Assembly (NCBI GenBank): GCA_963843085.1
Contig: CAWJJG010000001.1
Span: 372,001-436,000, forward strand
DNA length: 64,000 bases
Reading direction: 5' to 3'
Source: DASUPK01 sp963843085
GTDB taxonomy: Bacteria; Actinomycetota; Thermoleophilia; Solirubrobacterales; 70-9
Position 1 is the first letter of the stretch. Every line of letters begins with the position of its first letter. Positions 25,724-34,433 of this stretch are shown here, piece by piece. The notes beneath the pieces are model-generated. The model searched no databases. It was given only the letters and a program-made list of their open reading frames with translations, and had not been told where the DNA came from. The translations under genes were made by a program, and so were the position numbers.

Positions 25724-27084
25724 CCGAGCCCCACCACCAGCTCGCGGAAGCGGTCGCCGCGTGCCTCGAAGTCCTTGAACGCATCGAAGCTCGCGGCCGC
25801 GGGCGAAAGCAGGACGACCTCTCCTGGCTGGGCGTCCGCGCTCGAGGACTCCACGGCACGCTCCAGCGTCCCGGCCTCGAGGACCTCGACGCCCGCTCCG
25901 GACAGCTCCGTGGCCAGGCGCTCGGCGGCCTCGCCGATCGCATAGACGGCGACGCAGCGCTCGGAAACGGCAGCGGCCAGGGGCTCGAAGCTCTCCTGCT
26001 TGGGCCGCCCGCCCGCGATCAGGCGAACGCCTCCCTCGAAGGCCCTGACCCCCGCCACGGCGGAGGCGACGTTGGTGGCCTTGGAGTCGTTGACGTAGAG
26101 GACGCCGTCGAGCTCGCGGACCCGCTCGAGACGGTGGGCGACGCCCTGAAAGCTCCGCAGCCCCGCGGCGACCGAGTCCTGAGGCAGTCCGAGGGCGAGC
26201 GCCGCCGCGGTGGCCGCCATCGCGTTCTCGACGTTGTGGGCTCCCAGGAGCTGAAGCTCGTCGCCGCGGATCAGAGGCTCATCGGCCGCGAAGATGACGC
26301 CGTCTCGCATGCTGACCTCGCAGTCGGGATCGGCTGACTCCCCCTCGACGGGACAGAACCGGATCCGCCGGGCACAGCCACCGAGATCGCGATTCCGCAG
26401 CTCGGGCGTGTCGCCGTTGTAGATGGCCGCGTCGTCGTTGCCCTGGTTGGCGAAGATCCGCAGCTTCGCCTCGAGATAGGCCTCGAGAGTGCCGTGGCGG
26501 TCGAGGTGATCGGGCGCCAGGTTGATGAAGACGGCGCACTCCGGCGAGAAGTACTCCGTGTCCTCGAGCTGGAAGCTGGATGCCTCGCAGGCCACCGTCG
26601 CGTCCGCGTCGATCGCGCCGACGAGCGAGGCGAGCGGCGTGCCGACATTGCCGGCCACGGCGACGGGGCGGCCGGCCGTCCGGTGGAGATGGCCGAGCAG
26701 CTCGGTCGCGGTCGTCTTGCCGTTGGTGCCGGTGACGACGCAGAAGGGGTTCGGGAGCAGCCGCCAGGCGAGCTCGAGCTCGCCGGTGACACCGATGCCA
26801 CGCTCGCGCGCCGCCGCGAGGACGGGCGCGTCCTGGGGCACTCCGGGGCTCTTCACCACCGTTCGGGCACGATCGAGTTGCCGTGTTCCTTCCACGCCCA
26901 AACTGACTTCGACGCCCGTCCCCTCCAGCCCTTCCGCCTCTTCAGGCGTGCCGGAATCGACGCCTAAGACGGTCTCGCCACGCCCGGCGAGCAGGCTCGC
27001 GATGGCAGCGCCGGAACGCGCCAGGCCCACCACCAGGAAGGGGCCCTCAGGCAGGGGCGGTCGCGGCTTCTCGCCTGAGTTCAC
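25720..27084 (-). CDS. murD: UDP-N-acetylmuramoylalanine-D-glutamate ligase
   Basis: The 454-residue ligase adds D-Glu. FLVVGLARSGAAIASLLAGRG is the N-terminal nucleotide-binding pattern, GTNGKTT (residues 119-125) the P-loop, and LAPDHLDRHGTLEAYLEAK the central signature, with NDSKATNVASAVAGV in the C-terminal domain. It follows two secreted-protein genes, which split it from mraY. Confidence 0.97.
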   Translation of the reverse strand: MNSGEKPRPPLPEGPFLVVGLARSGAAIASLLAGRGETVLGVDSGTPEEAEGLEGTGVEVSLGVEGTRQLDRARTVVKSPGVPQDAPVLAAARERGIGVTGELELAWRLLPNPFCVVTGTNGKTTATELLGHLHRTAGRPVAVAGNVGTPLASLVGAIDADATVACEASSFQLEDTEYFSPECAVFINLAPDHLDRHGTLEAYLEAKLRIFANQGNDDAAIYNGDTPELRNRDLGGCARRIRFCPVEGESADPDCEVSMRDGVIFAADEPLIRGDELQLLGAHNVENAMAATAAALALGLPQDSVAAGLRSFQGVAHRLERVRELDGVLYVNDSKATNVASAVAGVRAFEGGVRLIAGGRPKQESFEPLAAAVSERCVAVYAIGEAAERLATELSGAGVEVLEAGTLERAVESSSADAQPGEVVLLSPAAASFDAFKDFEARGDRFRELVVGLG

Positions 27085-27191
27085 ATAACCATGTTCGACC
27101 TCGGCCCCTCACTCCCTGCGTGCCCAGGCGTGCCTGGAGAGGCCGAAATCAAACCAATTGGCGCCTTCTTGGCGCGCCGACGCCGCTCAGG

Positions 27192-27869
27192 TCACTTCCG
27201 CTTTTTCTTCTTGCACTTCTTCTTGGCTGACTGCGCCGAACGCTTGTGCTTCTTCTTGCACTTCTTTCTGTGCGTGGTGCCCGCTGGCGGAGGCGGTGTG
27301 ACGTAGGTCTTGAACGCGAAGTCGTCCCCTGGATCCATGATCCAGCCCCCCTCCGGAGGGGCGGGGTCGTTGCTCTCGAACGCAGCACCCCCGGAATACG
27401 GGTCCGTAGCGGCTTTGTAGTACCAGCCGCCGTAGTTATTGCTCGGGAACGTGTTGTAGGCGACGAGCGCGTACTGAGTGCCCGCCGTTACGGCTGCGGG
27501 CGTCGCGAAGGTGGCCGGCACGAACGCTTGATCGGTTCCTATCGCCGAGGCGGGAATGGCCGCGCTTGCGAGAACCGATGTACCGGGTAGGCCAGCGGAC
27601 GTGTTGCGTATCTCGACGGTGACGGGGAGGACCTGGCTGCCGGTCTGGACGAGCAACAGGTCGGCTTGGTCCAGTCCGCCGCTGATGCCCGCCGTGAAGG
27701 TCTGAGCGAGGCTTGACGTCGCATACATGCCCACGCTTGTGGTGAAGCTGGTCTGTTGCTGGTCAAGCGTCCCGGCCGAAGCCGAGGCAGCTGTTCCGAG
27801 TAGGAGCGCCGCGCAGGCCGCGGACGTCAAGACGAGCTTGTGCGTGATGCGCCCGAACGTTCTCTTCAT
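27192..27869 (-). CDS. Secreted protein with C-terminal Lys/Cys tail (copy 2)
   Basis: The 225-residue product has a signal peptide (residues 1-32, ending ASASAG) and a purine-rich ribosome-binding site (GGGAGAAG) before ATG 27869. The body (QTFTAGISGGLDQADLLLV, then PVTVEIRNTSAGLPGTSVLASA) resembles the beta-sandwich found in choice-of-anchor-type surface proteins. The last 26 residues are nearly all Lys, Arg and His with C-x(14)-C, the same spacing as the proteins at 1259 and 27963. It interrupts the dcw cluster between murD and mraY. Confidence 0.8.
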   Translation of the reverse strand: MKRTFGRITHKLVLTSAACAALLLGTAASASAGTLDQQQTSFTTSVGMYATSSLAQTFTAGISGGLDQADLLLVQTGSQVLPVTVEIRNTSAGLPGTSVLASAAIPASAIGTDQAFVPATFATPAAVTAGTQYALVAYNTFPSNNYGGWYYKAATDPYSGGAAFESNDPAPPEGGWIMDPGDDFAFKTYVTPPPPAGTTHRKKCKKKHKRSAQSAKKKCKKKKRK

Positions 27870-27962
27870 GTTCTTCTCCCCGCGTTTTGTTCCCCCTAGG
27901 AGGCCTCAACATACTTCTGGAGCGACGGCCAGGTCAACGCTTCTCGCGCAAGCGCGGTCTAC

Positions 27963-28646
27963 TTACACGGGCAGCTTCTGCGCGTGCTTGCGGCACTTCT
28001 TGCGGGCCTTCTTGGAGGCCTTCTTCTTCTTTTTCTTGCACTTCTTGAGCGCCGCGGCGCGCTCACCAGTGGGTCCAGCGGCTGCCGTCGATGGCTCGAG
28101 GGTCGCGCTCAGATCGGCCCGGGCATGCGGTGGGCCCGCGATGGGAAAGGCCTGGGGTGCGCCGAGCACGGGGTCACCGCTGGGGCCGAAGTAGTGGAAG
28201 TGGTCCGCCGCATTGCTCGTGGACAGTCCGCAGATGTAGCCCCAGTCGCCGATCACCTGGCCGGCTCGTACGGAGATCTGTGTGGGAAAGCTCTGCACCC
28301 CGGCTGCGGTGAAGGTTCCCGGATCGCTCTTTGCGACCACGTTGTACGTCGTGCCCGACACCGGCTGCAGGACCAGCAGCTTGACCTGGTGGGAACCCGC
28401 ATCGCTCGCCGCCGAGAAGGATGTGATCACTCCGTCAGCCGGGATCGTGTAGGCCGGAGCGCTACCGCCCGCGTCCTGGACCTGGCCGAAATTGTCGCTG
28501 CAAGTGCCGGGAGACCCTGTCTGTCCGAGGGCGGTTGCGGCCTGAGCCGATGCCGTCATCCCCGCAAGCAATCCCGCACTGCTTACGATCGCCGTTGCCG
28601 ACACGGACAGCCACCTACGGCGCCTGCCAAACCCGTCACTCAACAT
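27963..28646 (-). CDS. Secreted protein with C-terminal Lys/Cys tail (copy 3)
   Basis: The product is about 227 residues from ATG 28646; an upstream GTG at 28688 would add 14 residues. A signal peptide (RRRR then a hydrophobic core, ending ASAQAA) is clear. The body is unrecognised, with three Cys. The tail begins KKCKKKKKK and carries a second Cys 15 positions later (C-x(14)-C), then a short nonpolar end (KLPV). Only this copy has residues after the basic run. It is adjacent to copy 2 and upstream of it in the transcript. Confidence 0.78.
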   Translation of the reverse strand: MLSDGFGRRRRWLSVSATAIVSSAGLLAGMTASAQAATALGQTGSPGTCSDNFGQVQDAGGSAPAYTIPADGVITSFSAASDAGSHQVKLLVLQPVSGTTYNVVAKSDPGTFTAAGVQSFPTQISVRAGQVIGDWGYICGLSTSNAADHFHYFGPSGDPVLGAPQAFPIAGPPHARADLSATLEPSTAAAGPTGERAAALKKCKKKKKKASKKARKKCRKHAQKLPV

Positions 28647-28694
28647 GAGGTCTTCTTTCTTTGCCCTGCGGCCCCCCAGCGAGGCCACCCTACC

Positions 28695-29672
28695 CTAGGT
28701 CCCGATCGACTGCTGGTACAGCGTGAAGCCGATGCCCGAGCAGACGGCCGCGATGATCCAGAAGCGGAGCATGATCTTCGTCTCCGACCAGGCCATCAGC
28801 TCGAAGTGATGATGAACCGGGGCCATCAGCAGGATCCGGCGGCGGAAGGCCTTGAAGGCGGCGACCTGGAGGGCGACCGAGAGCGCCTCGATCACGAAGA
28901 TGCCGCCGGTGATGATCAGCAGGATCTCGGTCTGGGTCATCACGGCTAACGCGCCGATCGCCCCTCCGAGGCCCAGCGATCCCGTATCCCCCATGAAGAT
29001 CGACGCCGGGAAGGCATTGAACCAGAGGAAGCCGATGCAGCCGCCGACGAAGCAGGCCGAGAGCAGCGAAAGGCTGTGCTGGCCGGTCGTAATGAAGGTG
29101 ATCGCCGTGTAGGCGAGCAGGACGATCGCGCAACAGCCGGCGGCGAGGCCGTCCAGCCCGTCGGTCAGGTTGACGGCGTTCGAGGACCCCGCGATCACGA
29201 GGAAGATCACGATCGGATAGACGAAGTCGGGGATGTCGAGCGAGGCGTGGGAGATGCGCAATTCGAGGCTCGACTCGAGCCCGACCGAATGCCGCGCCAC
29301 ATACCAGAGGCCCAGCGCGAGGCCGAGCTGGAGCAGCAGCTTGTAGCGCGCCGACAGGCCGAGCGAACGGCGGCGGGTGATCTTCAGGTAGTCGTCGGCG
29401 AACCCGATCAGGGCGCAGCCGAGGGCGACGCCGAACACCGCGAGGCTCTGGGTGTCGCGATCGGACAGCACGAGATACGGGATTGCGACGGCCGTGAAGA
29501 TGATCAGGCCGCCCATCGTCGGCGTGCCCGCCTTCTCGTGGTGCTCCTGCGGGCCCTCCTCGCGGATCTGCTGGCCGAATTCGCGAACGCGCAGGTACTC
29601 GATGAACTTCGGGCCGAGGAAGATGCAGATCAGCATCGCGCCCATCGCCGCGATCAGGATCTCGCCGAGCAT
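28695..29672 (-). CDS. mraY: Phospho-N-acetylmuramoyl-pentapeptide transferase
   Basis: The 325-residue integral membrane enzyme makes lipid I. Motifs are KAGTPTMGGLIIF, GFADDYLKITRRRSLGLSARYK (catalytic Asp pair), NAVNLTDGLDGLAAG and MAPVHHHFELMAWSETKIMLRFW. About ten hydrophobic helices are present. It starts at 29672, and the 165-bp dispersed repeat occupies the entire gap to murF. Confidence 0.97.
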   Translation of the reverse strand: MLGEILIAAMGAMLICIFLGPKFIEYLRVREFGQQIREEGPQEHHEKAGTPTMGGLIIFTAVAIPYLVLSDRDTQSLAVFGVALGCALIGFADDYLKITRRRSLGLSARYKLLLQLGLALGLWYVARHSVGLESSLELRISHASLDIPDFVYPIVIFLVIAGSSNAVNLTDGLDGLAAGCCAIVLLAYTAITFITTGQHSLSLLSACFVGGCIGFLWFNAFPASIFMGDTGSLGLGGAIGALAVMTQTEILLIITGGIFVIEALSVALQVAAFKAFRRRILLMAPVHHHFELMAWSETKIMLRFWIIAAVCSGIGFTLYQQSIGT

Positions 29673-29673
29673 C

Positions 29674-29838
29674 AGATGATCGAGTCCAAATCCGCGCGCG
29701 GCCGGGGGCGTGCCTGGCCAAGCAGATCAAGGACGCAGGGCGAAGCCTTTGGTGGTGCCAAGGGCGAGCCCGAGGACGCAGAGCTGCGAAGCACCGGGCG
29801 CGTCAACCGGGCGTGTGGGGATTTGGAGTCGGTCATCT
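29674..29838 (+). repeat. 165-bp dispersed element with terminal inverted repeats, copy 1
   Basis: The element is bounded by AGATGATCGAGTCC at the left and the near-perfect complement GGAGTCGGTCATCT at the right; the 20-bp arms pair at 19 positions counting one G-U. The interior holds hairpins such as CCTTTGG/CCAAGG and a GGGCGA..GCCC motif. A second copy with a highly similar core lies at 50142-50305. The right end overlaps two bases of the murF stop codon, exactly as copy 2 overlaps the rho-like stop. No target duplication or transposase is visible. It could be a miniature mobile element or a structured RNA. Confidence 0.85.
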
Positions 29839-31204
29839 AGGCCTCCGCCGTCAGCTTCTCGGCGACCCGCTCGAGCCCGACGGCACGGGAGCCCTTGACC
29901 AAGACCGCATCGCCCGGGCCGAGCGCCGCGGCGAGCGCATCGGCGGCGGCGTCCGCGTCCGCGACGTGCTGGTCCGGTTCGTACGCGGCCGCCAGCTCCC
30001 CCACCCCGATGATCAGCTCGACTCCCTGCTCGCGGGCGTGCTGGCCGACCTCACGGTGATAGGCGGCGGCGTCGGGCCCGAGCTCTCGCATCTCGCCAAG
30101 GACCGCGACGCGTCGGCCGCTCACCTTCAGAGTGGCGAGATGGTCCAGCGCCGCCCGCATCGAGATTGGGTTGGCGTTGTAGGAGTCGTTGATCAGGATG
30201 GCGTTCTCCGGGAGCTCCACCAGCTCCCCACGAAGGCGCGAGAAGACTATCCCGGGCGCCCGATCCGCCATCTCGGCGGCGGGATACCCGAGCGCCAGGC
30301 CGGCTGCGATCGCCGCCAGGGCGTTGGTGAGGTTGTGAGCTTCGACGAAGGGCAGCTTGAAGGCATGCTCGCCATCCGACGATCGAACGAGCGCATCCGT
30401 CTCCCCCTCCTCGGCGAGGACCCAGGTCGCCTCGACGTCACCGCCCGGCCCGAAGCGAAGGAGCTTCTGGGCGCGCTCCAGGTGCGGCGTGAGCGGTCCG
30501 GGATCGGCCGGCACGACCGCGGTGCCGCCCTCGCGCAGGCCGTCGATGATCTCCGCCTTGGCGGCCGCGATCGCCTCCACCGAGCCCAGCAGCTCCACGT
30601 GCACCGGGCCGACGTTCGTGATCACGCCGACGTCCGGCGCGGCGATGGTGCAGAGCTCCGCGATCTGCCCGGGGCCGCGCATGCCCATCTCGAGCACCAG
30701 CACCTCAGTCGCCTCCGGCGCGGCCAGCACGGTGAGGGGCAACCCGATCTCGGTGTTGTAGTTCTCCGGGCTCGCGTGCACCTCGGCGGGCAGCAGGGCG
30801 CGGCAGATGTCCTTGACGGAGGTCTTCCCGGTCGAGCCGGTGATCCCGACCACGAGCGCGTCGAGCTCCGTCCTCCAGGCCCGCGCCAGGGACTGAAGCG
30901 ACGCCAGGGGGTCCGCTGAACCCAGGATCCAGCCGGCTCCGTCGAGCGCGGCACCGGCCTTCCGCTGGGCGGCCAGCTCACGGCCCCACTGCGTTCCGAC
31001 CAGGATCCCCCAGGCTCGATCGCGGAGCGCGGCGGCGGCGAACTCACCGCCGTCGGCCCGCTCGCCGGGGAGGCCCACGAAGAGGTCGCCCTCGCGAACC
31101 TCGCGGGAGTCGATCACGGCGCGGATGGGACCGCCCTCGTCGCCACGGGCCAGCACCTCCGCCCCCGCCATCGAGGCGAGACGGTCGCCGTCGAGGGAGA
31201 TCAA
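29837..31204 (-). CDS. murF: UDP-MurNAc-tripeptide-D-Ala-D-Ala ligase
   Basis: The 455-residue ligase adds D-Ala-D-Ala. GITGSTGKTSVKD contains the P-loop (residues 123-128), NYNTEIGLPLT and INDSYNANPISM are MurF signatures. The start overlaps the murE stop by four bases. Its stop codon is the boundary of the dispersed repeat. No ddl gene is present nearby. Confidence 0.97.
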   Translation of the reverse strand: MISLDGDRLASMAGAEVLARGDEGGPIRAVIDSREVREGDLFVGLPGERADGGEFAAAALRDRAWGILVGTQWGRELAAQRKAGAALDGAGWILGSADPLASLQSLARAWRTELDALVVGITGSTGKTSVKDICRALLPAEVHASPENYNTEIGLPLTVLAAPEATEVLVLEMGMRGPGQIAELCTIAAPDVGVITNVGPVHVELLGSVEAIAAAKAEIIDGLREGGTAVVPADPGPLTPHLERAQKLLRFGPGGDVEATWVLAEEGETDALVRSSDGEHAFKLPFVEAHNLTNALAAIAAGLALGYPAAEMADRAPGIVFSRLRGELVELPENAILINDSYNANPISMRAALDHLATLKVSGRRVAVLGEMRELGPDAAAYHREVGQHAREQGVELIIGVGELAAAYEPDQHVADADAAADALAAALGPGDAVLVKGSRAVGLERVAEKLTAEA

Positions 31205-32709
31205 GTCGCGGTCGTCCTCAGCTTGCGGAGCTCGTCCCGGGCCACGTCACGGTCGTCGAACGGGATCTTTCTGCCGTTCTCGAACTCCTGTCCCTGCTCA
31301 TGGCCCTTGCCGGCGATCACCACCAGGTCGCCCTCCTCGGCCCGTGCGAGAGCCGAGGCGATCGCCGCCCGCCGGTCGGCGTCGATGAGGACCTCGGCAT
31401 GCGATGGGTCGGGGATGCCCGCGCGGATCTGCTCAATGATCGCGTCGGGGTCCTCCGAGCGTGGGTTGTCGGAGGTCACCACCGCGATGTCGGACAGCTC
31501 CGCCCCCGCCCGCCCCATGAGCGGGCGCTTGTCGCGGTCGCGGTCGCCGCCGCAACCGAACACCGAGATCAGCTGTCGGCCGGTCAGCCGCCTCGCCGCG
31601 CCCAGCACGTTCTCCAGCGAGTCCGGTGTATGCGCGTAATCGACGATCACCCCGAAGGGCTGACCCTCGTCGATGGACTCGAACCGCCCCGGGACCTGCT
31701 CGGCGGAGGCGAGCGCCGCTGCAGCCTCCTTCAGGTCGAGGCCGAGGGAGTGTGCGACGGAGAGAGCGGCCAGCGCGTTCGAGACGTTGAACTCACCCGG
31801 CAGGGGCGTCTGCACGTCGATCTGGCCCTCGGGCGACATGCACAGGAAGCGGGATCCGCTCGGGTCGAAGGTGACGCCGCGGGCGCTCAGATCGGCGCCG
31901 CCGCCCGCCGCCGAATAGGTGATGCAGTCCCCGCCGTCGCCGGTGGAGAGCTCCTCGGCGAGCCGCTGCCCGTACGGGTCGTCCAGGTTGACGACGGAGA
32001 CCCCTCCCTCGAGCTCGATCGCCGGAGCACCGCCCTCGCTCGTGAAGAGCAGTCGCTTGGCGGCGAAGTAGTCCTCCATGTCGGCGTGGAAGTCGAGGTG
32101 GTCCTGGCTCAGGTTCGTGAAGACCTTGACGGCGAAGTCGATCGCGTCGGCCCGGTGCAGGACGAGCGCGTGCGAGGAGACCTCCATCGCGCAGGCATCG
32201 TCACCCGCCTGGAGCATGCGGGCGAAGGTCCGCTGGAGATCGATCGCCTCCGGGGTCGTGCGCTCGACCTCCTCGACCCGGCCACCGACCACCTGCCGCA
32301 CCGTCCCGAGGAGGCCGCATTGCCGCCCGGCGGCCTCGAGCAGGTGCCGGACGAGGAAGGCCGTGGTGGTCTTGCCGTTGGTGCCGGTGATCCCGACCAC
32401 CGTGAGCTCCGAGGTCGGGTCCTGGTTGAAGGCGGCGGCGATCGGCGCCATCGCGGCCCTGGCGTCCTCGACCTGGGCCTGAGGCACGTCGAGCTCGAGC
32501 GGGCGCTCCACGACCAGAGCCGAGGCGCCGGCCTCCACCGCCGCGGCAGCGAAGTCGTGTCCGTCGGTCTTCTCGCCTGCGAAGCAGAAGAACAGGGTCC
32601 CGCCGCCCACCCGGCGGCTGTCGTAGGCGAGATCGCGAATCTCCACGGAGGATTCGCCGCGCACCTCGGCGGCGACGCCTGCGGCTCTGAGCAGGTCCCG
32701 AAGCTCCAT
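31201..32709 (-). CDS. murE: UDP-MurNAc-dipeptide-diaminopimelate ligase
   Basis: The 502-residue ligase adds the third stem residue. GTNGKTT at residues 109-115 is the P-loop, and EVSSHALVLHRAD and LSQDHLDFHADMEDYFAAK are family signatures. The specificity motif DNPR at residues 414-417 predicts meso-diaminopimelate as substrate, so the wall is probably A1gamma-type. It follows ftsI with a 53-bp gap. Confidence 0.97.
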   Translation of the reverse strand: MELRDLLRAAGVAAEVRGESSVEIRDLAYDSRRVGGGTLFFCFAGEKTDGHDFAAAAVEAGASALVVERPLELDVPQAQVEDARAAMAPIAAAFNQDPTSELTVVGITGTNGKTTTAFLVRHLLEAAGRQCGLLGTVRQVVGGRVEEVERTTPEAIDLQRTFARMLQAGDDACAMEVSSHALVLHRADAIDFAVKVFTNLSQDHLDFHADMEDYFAAKRLLFTSEGGAPAIELEGGVSVVNLDDPYGQRLAEELSTGDGGDCITYSAAGGGADLSARGVTFDPSGSRFLCMSPEGQIDVQTPLPGEFNVSNALAALSVAHSLGLDLKEAAAALASAEQVPGRFESIDEGQPFGVIVDYAHTPDSLENVLGAARRLTGRQLISVFGCGGDRDRDKRPLMGRAGAELSDIAVVTSDNPRSEDPDAIIEQIRAGIPDPSHAEVLIDADRRAAIASALARAEEGDLVVIAGKGHEQGQEFENGRKIPFDDRDVARDELRKLRTTAT

Positions 32710-32762
32710 CCCGACGCGATTCTAGGAGCGGCCCCCCGGAACCGGCTTGCCGGCCGTCCGGC

Positions 32763-34421
32763 CTAGTTCGGCGAGATGCCCAGGTACGGCAGCGCGAACT
32801 CAGCGATCTGCCCGAAGACCGGAGCGGCGACCTGGCCGCCGACGTGGACGTACTGCGGCTCGTCGACGACCACGGCGACGAGCAGCTTCGGGTGATTCGC
32901 GGGTGCGAAGCCGACGAACGAGGCGACGTAGCGGGTATCGGAGTAGGTGCCGTTCTCGACCTTCTGCGCCGTCCCCGTCTTGCCCGCCAGCGTGTAGCCC
33001 GGGACGCTCACCTCCGACGCGGTGCCGCCCGGGGCGAGGACGCCCTCGAGCATGCGGCGGAGCTGCGCCGCGGTCCGCGGGGTGATCACGCGGTGCGGGT
33101 CGGTGTTCCCGTCGACCGGCTGGCCGCCGACGGTCTTGACCAGGGTCGGGCGGCGCAGGATCCCGCCGTCGGCGATCGCCGAGTAGGCGGTCGCGATCTG
33201 CATCGGGGTCACCGACAGGCCCTGGCCGATCGGCAGGTTCCCCATCGTCGAGCCCGAGTAGTCGTTGCGCGCCGGGACGATCCCGCGCTCCTCTCCGGGA
33301 TAGCCGACGCCGGTGGGCTGCCCGAAGCCGAAGCGGTTGATCCACCGAGAGAAGTGGTCCGCGCCCTCCTTGAGGCCGATCGTCACCGCGCCGACGTTCG
33401 AGGACTGGGCCAGGATCTGAGCCGTGGTCAGGGTCTCCGGCGGGCGCGCCTCGGCCTCGCCGATCGTCCGGTCGTAGACGTGGATCTCGGACGGCAGGTA
33501 GAAGCTCGAGCTCGGGGTGACGACGTGGTCCTCGAGGGCCGAGGCCACGGTGAAGGCCTTGAAGGTCGACCCGGGCTCGTAGGTGAAGCCGGTGGCGCGG
33601 TTCTCGAGCTCGTTCGAGGTCGCATTCGAGAGATCCGAGGGATCGAAGCCCGGCGTGTTCGCCATCGCCAGGACCTCGCCGGTGTTCGGGTTCATGACAA
33701 TCGCGGTGCCGCCCTTGGCGCCGTAGTGGCTGACGGCCTCGTTCAGCGCCGACTCGGTCTTGTCCTGGATCGCGGCGTCGAGCGTGGTCTGGACGTCCTC
33801 CCCGACGCTGGCGGGCTTGACGGTCTCCATGCGGAGCGGCCGGCCGACGGCGTCGTGGACGACGTCCTCCTCGCCGTTGGCGCCGCCGAGGACGCTGTTC
33901 TCCGAGTGCTCGAGCCCGGTGAGCCCCTGGTTGTCGGTCCCCACCGCGCCGATCACCTGCGAGGCGAGCTCGCCCTGCGGATAGAGGCGCTTGCTGGTCG
34001 GGACCGTCGAGATCCCGGTGATGTTGAGCTGCTTCACCTCGGCCGCGACGTTCGGATCGACCTTGCGCGCGAGATAGGCGAAGCCCGAGTTGCGGTCGGA
34101 GAGGGCGTTGAGCAGGTCCGAGGTCGGCTCGCCGAGCACCTCGTGGAGCTTCAGCGCCGTCCGACCCGGGTTCTCGACCTGGTACGGCGTGGCGACCACA
34201 TCCGCCGCGTCCTCTGAGGCCGCCAGCACCTTGCCGTTGCGGTCGAGCACCCGGCCGCGCTCGCCCGGGATCGTGACCGTGGTGACCTGCTGGGTGCGGG
34301 CCTCGGCGCGGAGGGTGCCGCCCTTCACGCCCTGCAGCCAGAACGAGCGCAGGAGAACGAGGGAGAAAAGCAGGAAGAACGCGCAGAAGAGCAGGCCCAG
34401 CCGGCGGTCGATGAGCCGCAT
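32763..34421 (-). CDS. ftsI: Penicillin-binding protein 3 / FtsI transpeptidase
   Basis: The 552-residue class B PBP cross-links septal peptidoglycan. One N-terminal membrane helix (residues 8-30) precedes the dimerisation domain (GRVLDRNGKVLAAS). The transpeptidase motifs are STFK (Ser285), SSN (340-342) and KTG (481-483). No PASTA domains are present. It follows the ftsL-like gene by 12 bp. Confidence 0.96.
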   Translation of the reverse strand: MRLIDRRLGLLFCAFFLLFSLVLLRSFWLQGVKGGTLRAEARTQQVTTVTIPGERGRVLDRNGKVLAASEDAADVVATPYQVENPGRTALKLHEVLGEPTSDLLNALSDRNSGFAYLARKVDPNVAAEVKQLNITGISTVPTSKRLYPQGELASQVIGAVGTDNQGLTGLEHSENSVLGGANGEEDVVHDAVGRPLRMETVKPASVGEDVQTTLDAAIQDKTESALNEAVSHYGAKGGTAIVMNPNTGEVLAMANTPGFDPSDLSNATSNELENRATGFTYEPGSTFKAFTVASALEDHVVTPSSSFYLPSEIHVYDRTIGEAEARPPETLTTAQILAQSSNVGAVTIGLKEGADHFSRWINRFGFGQPTGVGYPGEERGIVPARNDYSGSTMGNLPIGQGLSVTPMQIATAYSAIADGGILRRPTLVKTVGGQPVDGNTDPHRVITPRTAAQLRRMLEGVLAPGGTASEVSVPGYTLAGKTGTAQKVENGTYSDTRYVASFVGFAPANHPKLLVAVVVDEPQYVHVGGQVAAPVFGQIAEFALPYLGISPN

Positions 34422-34433
34422 CGCCAGGCGCTC

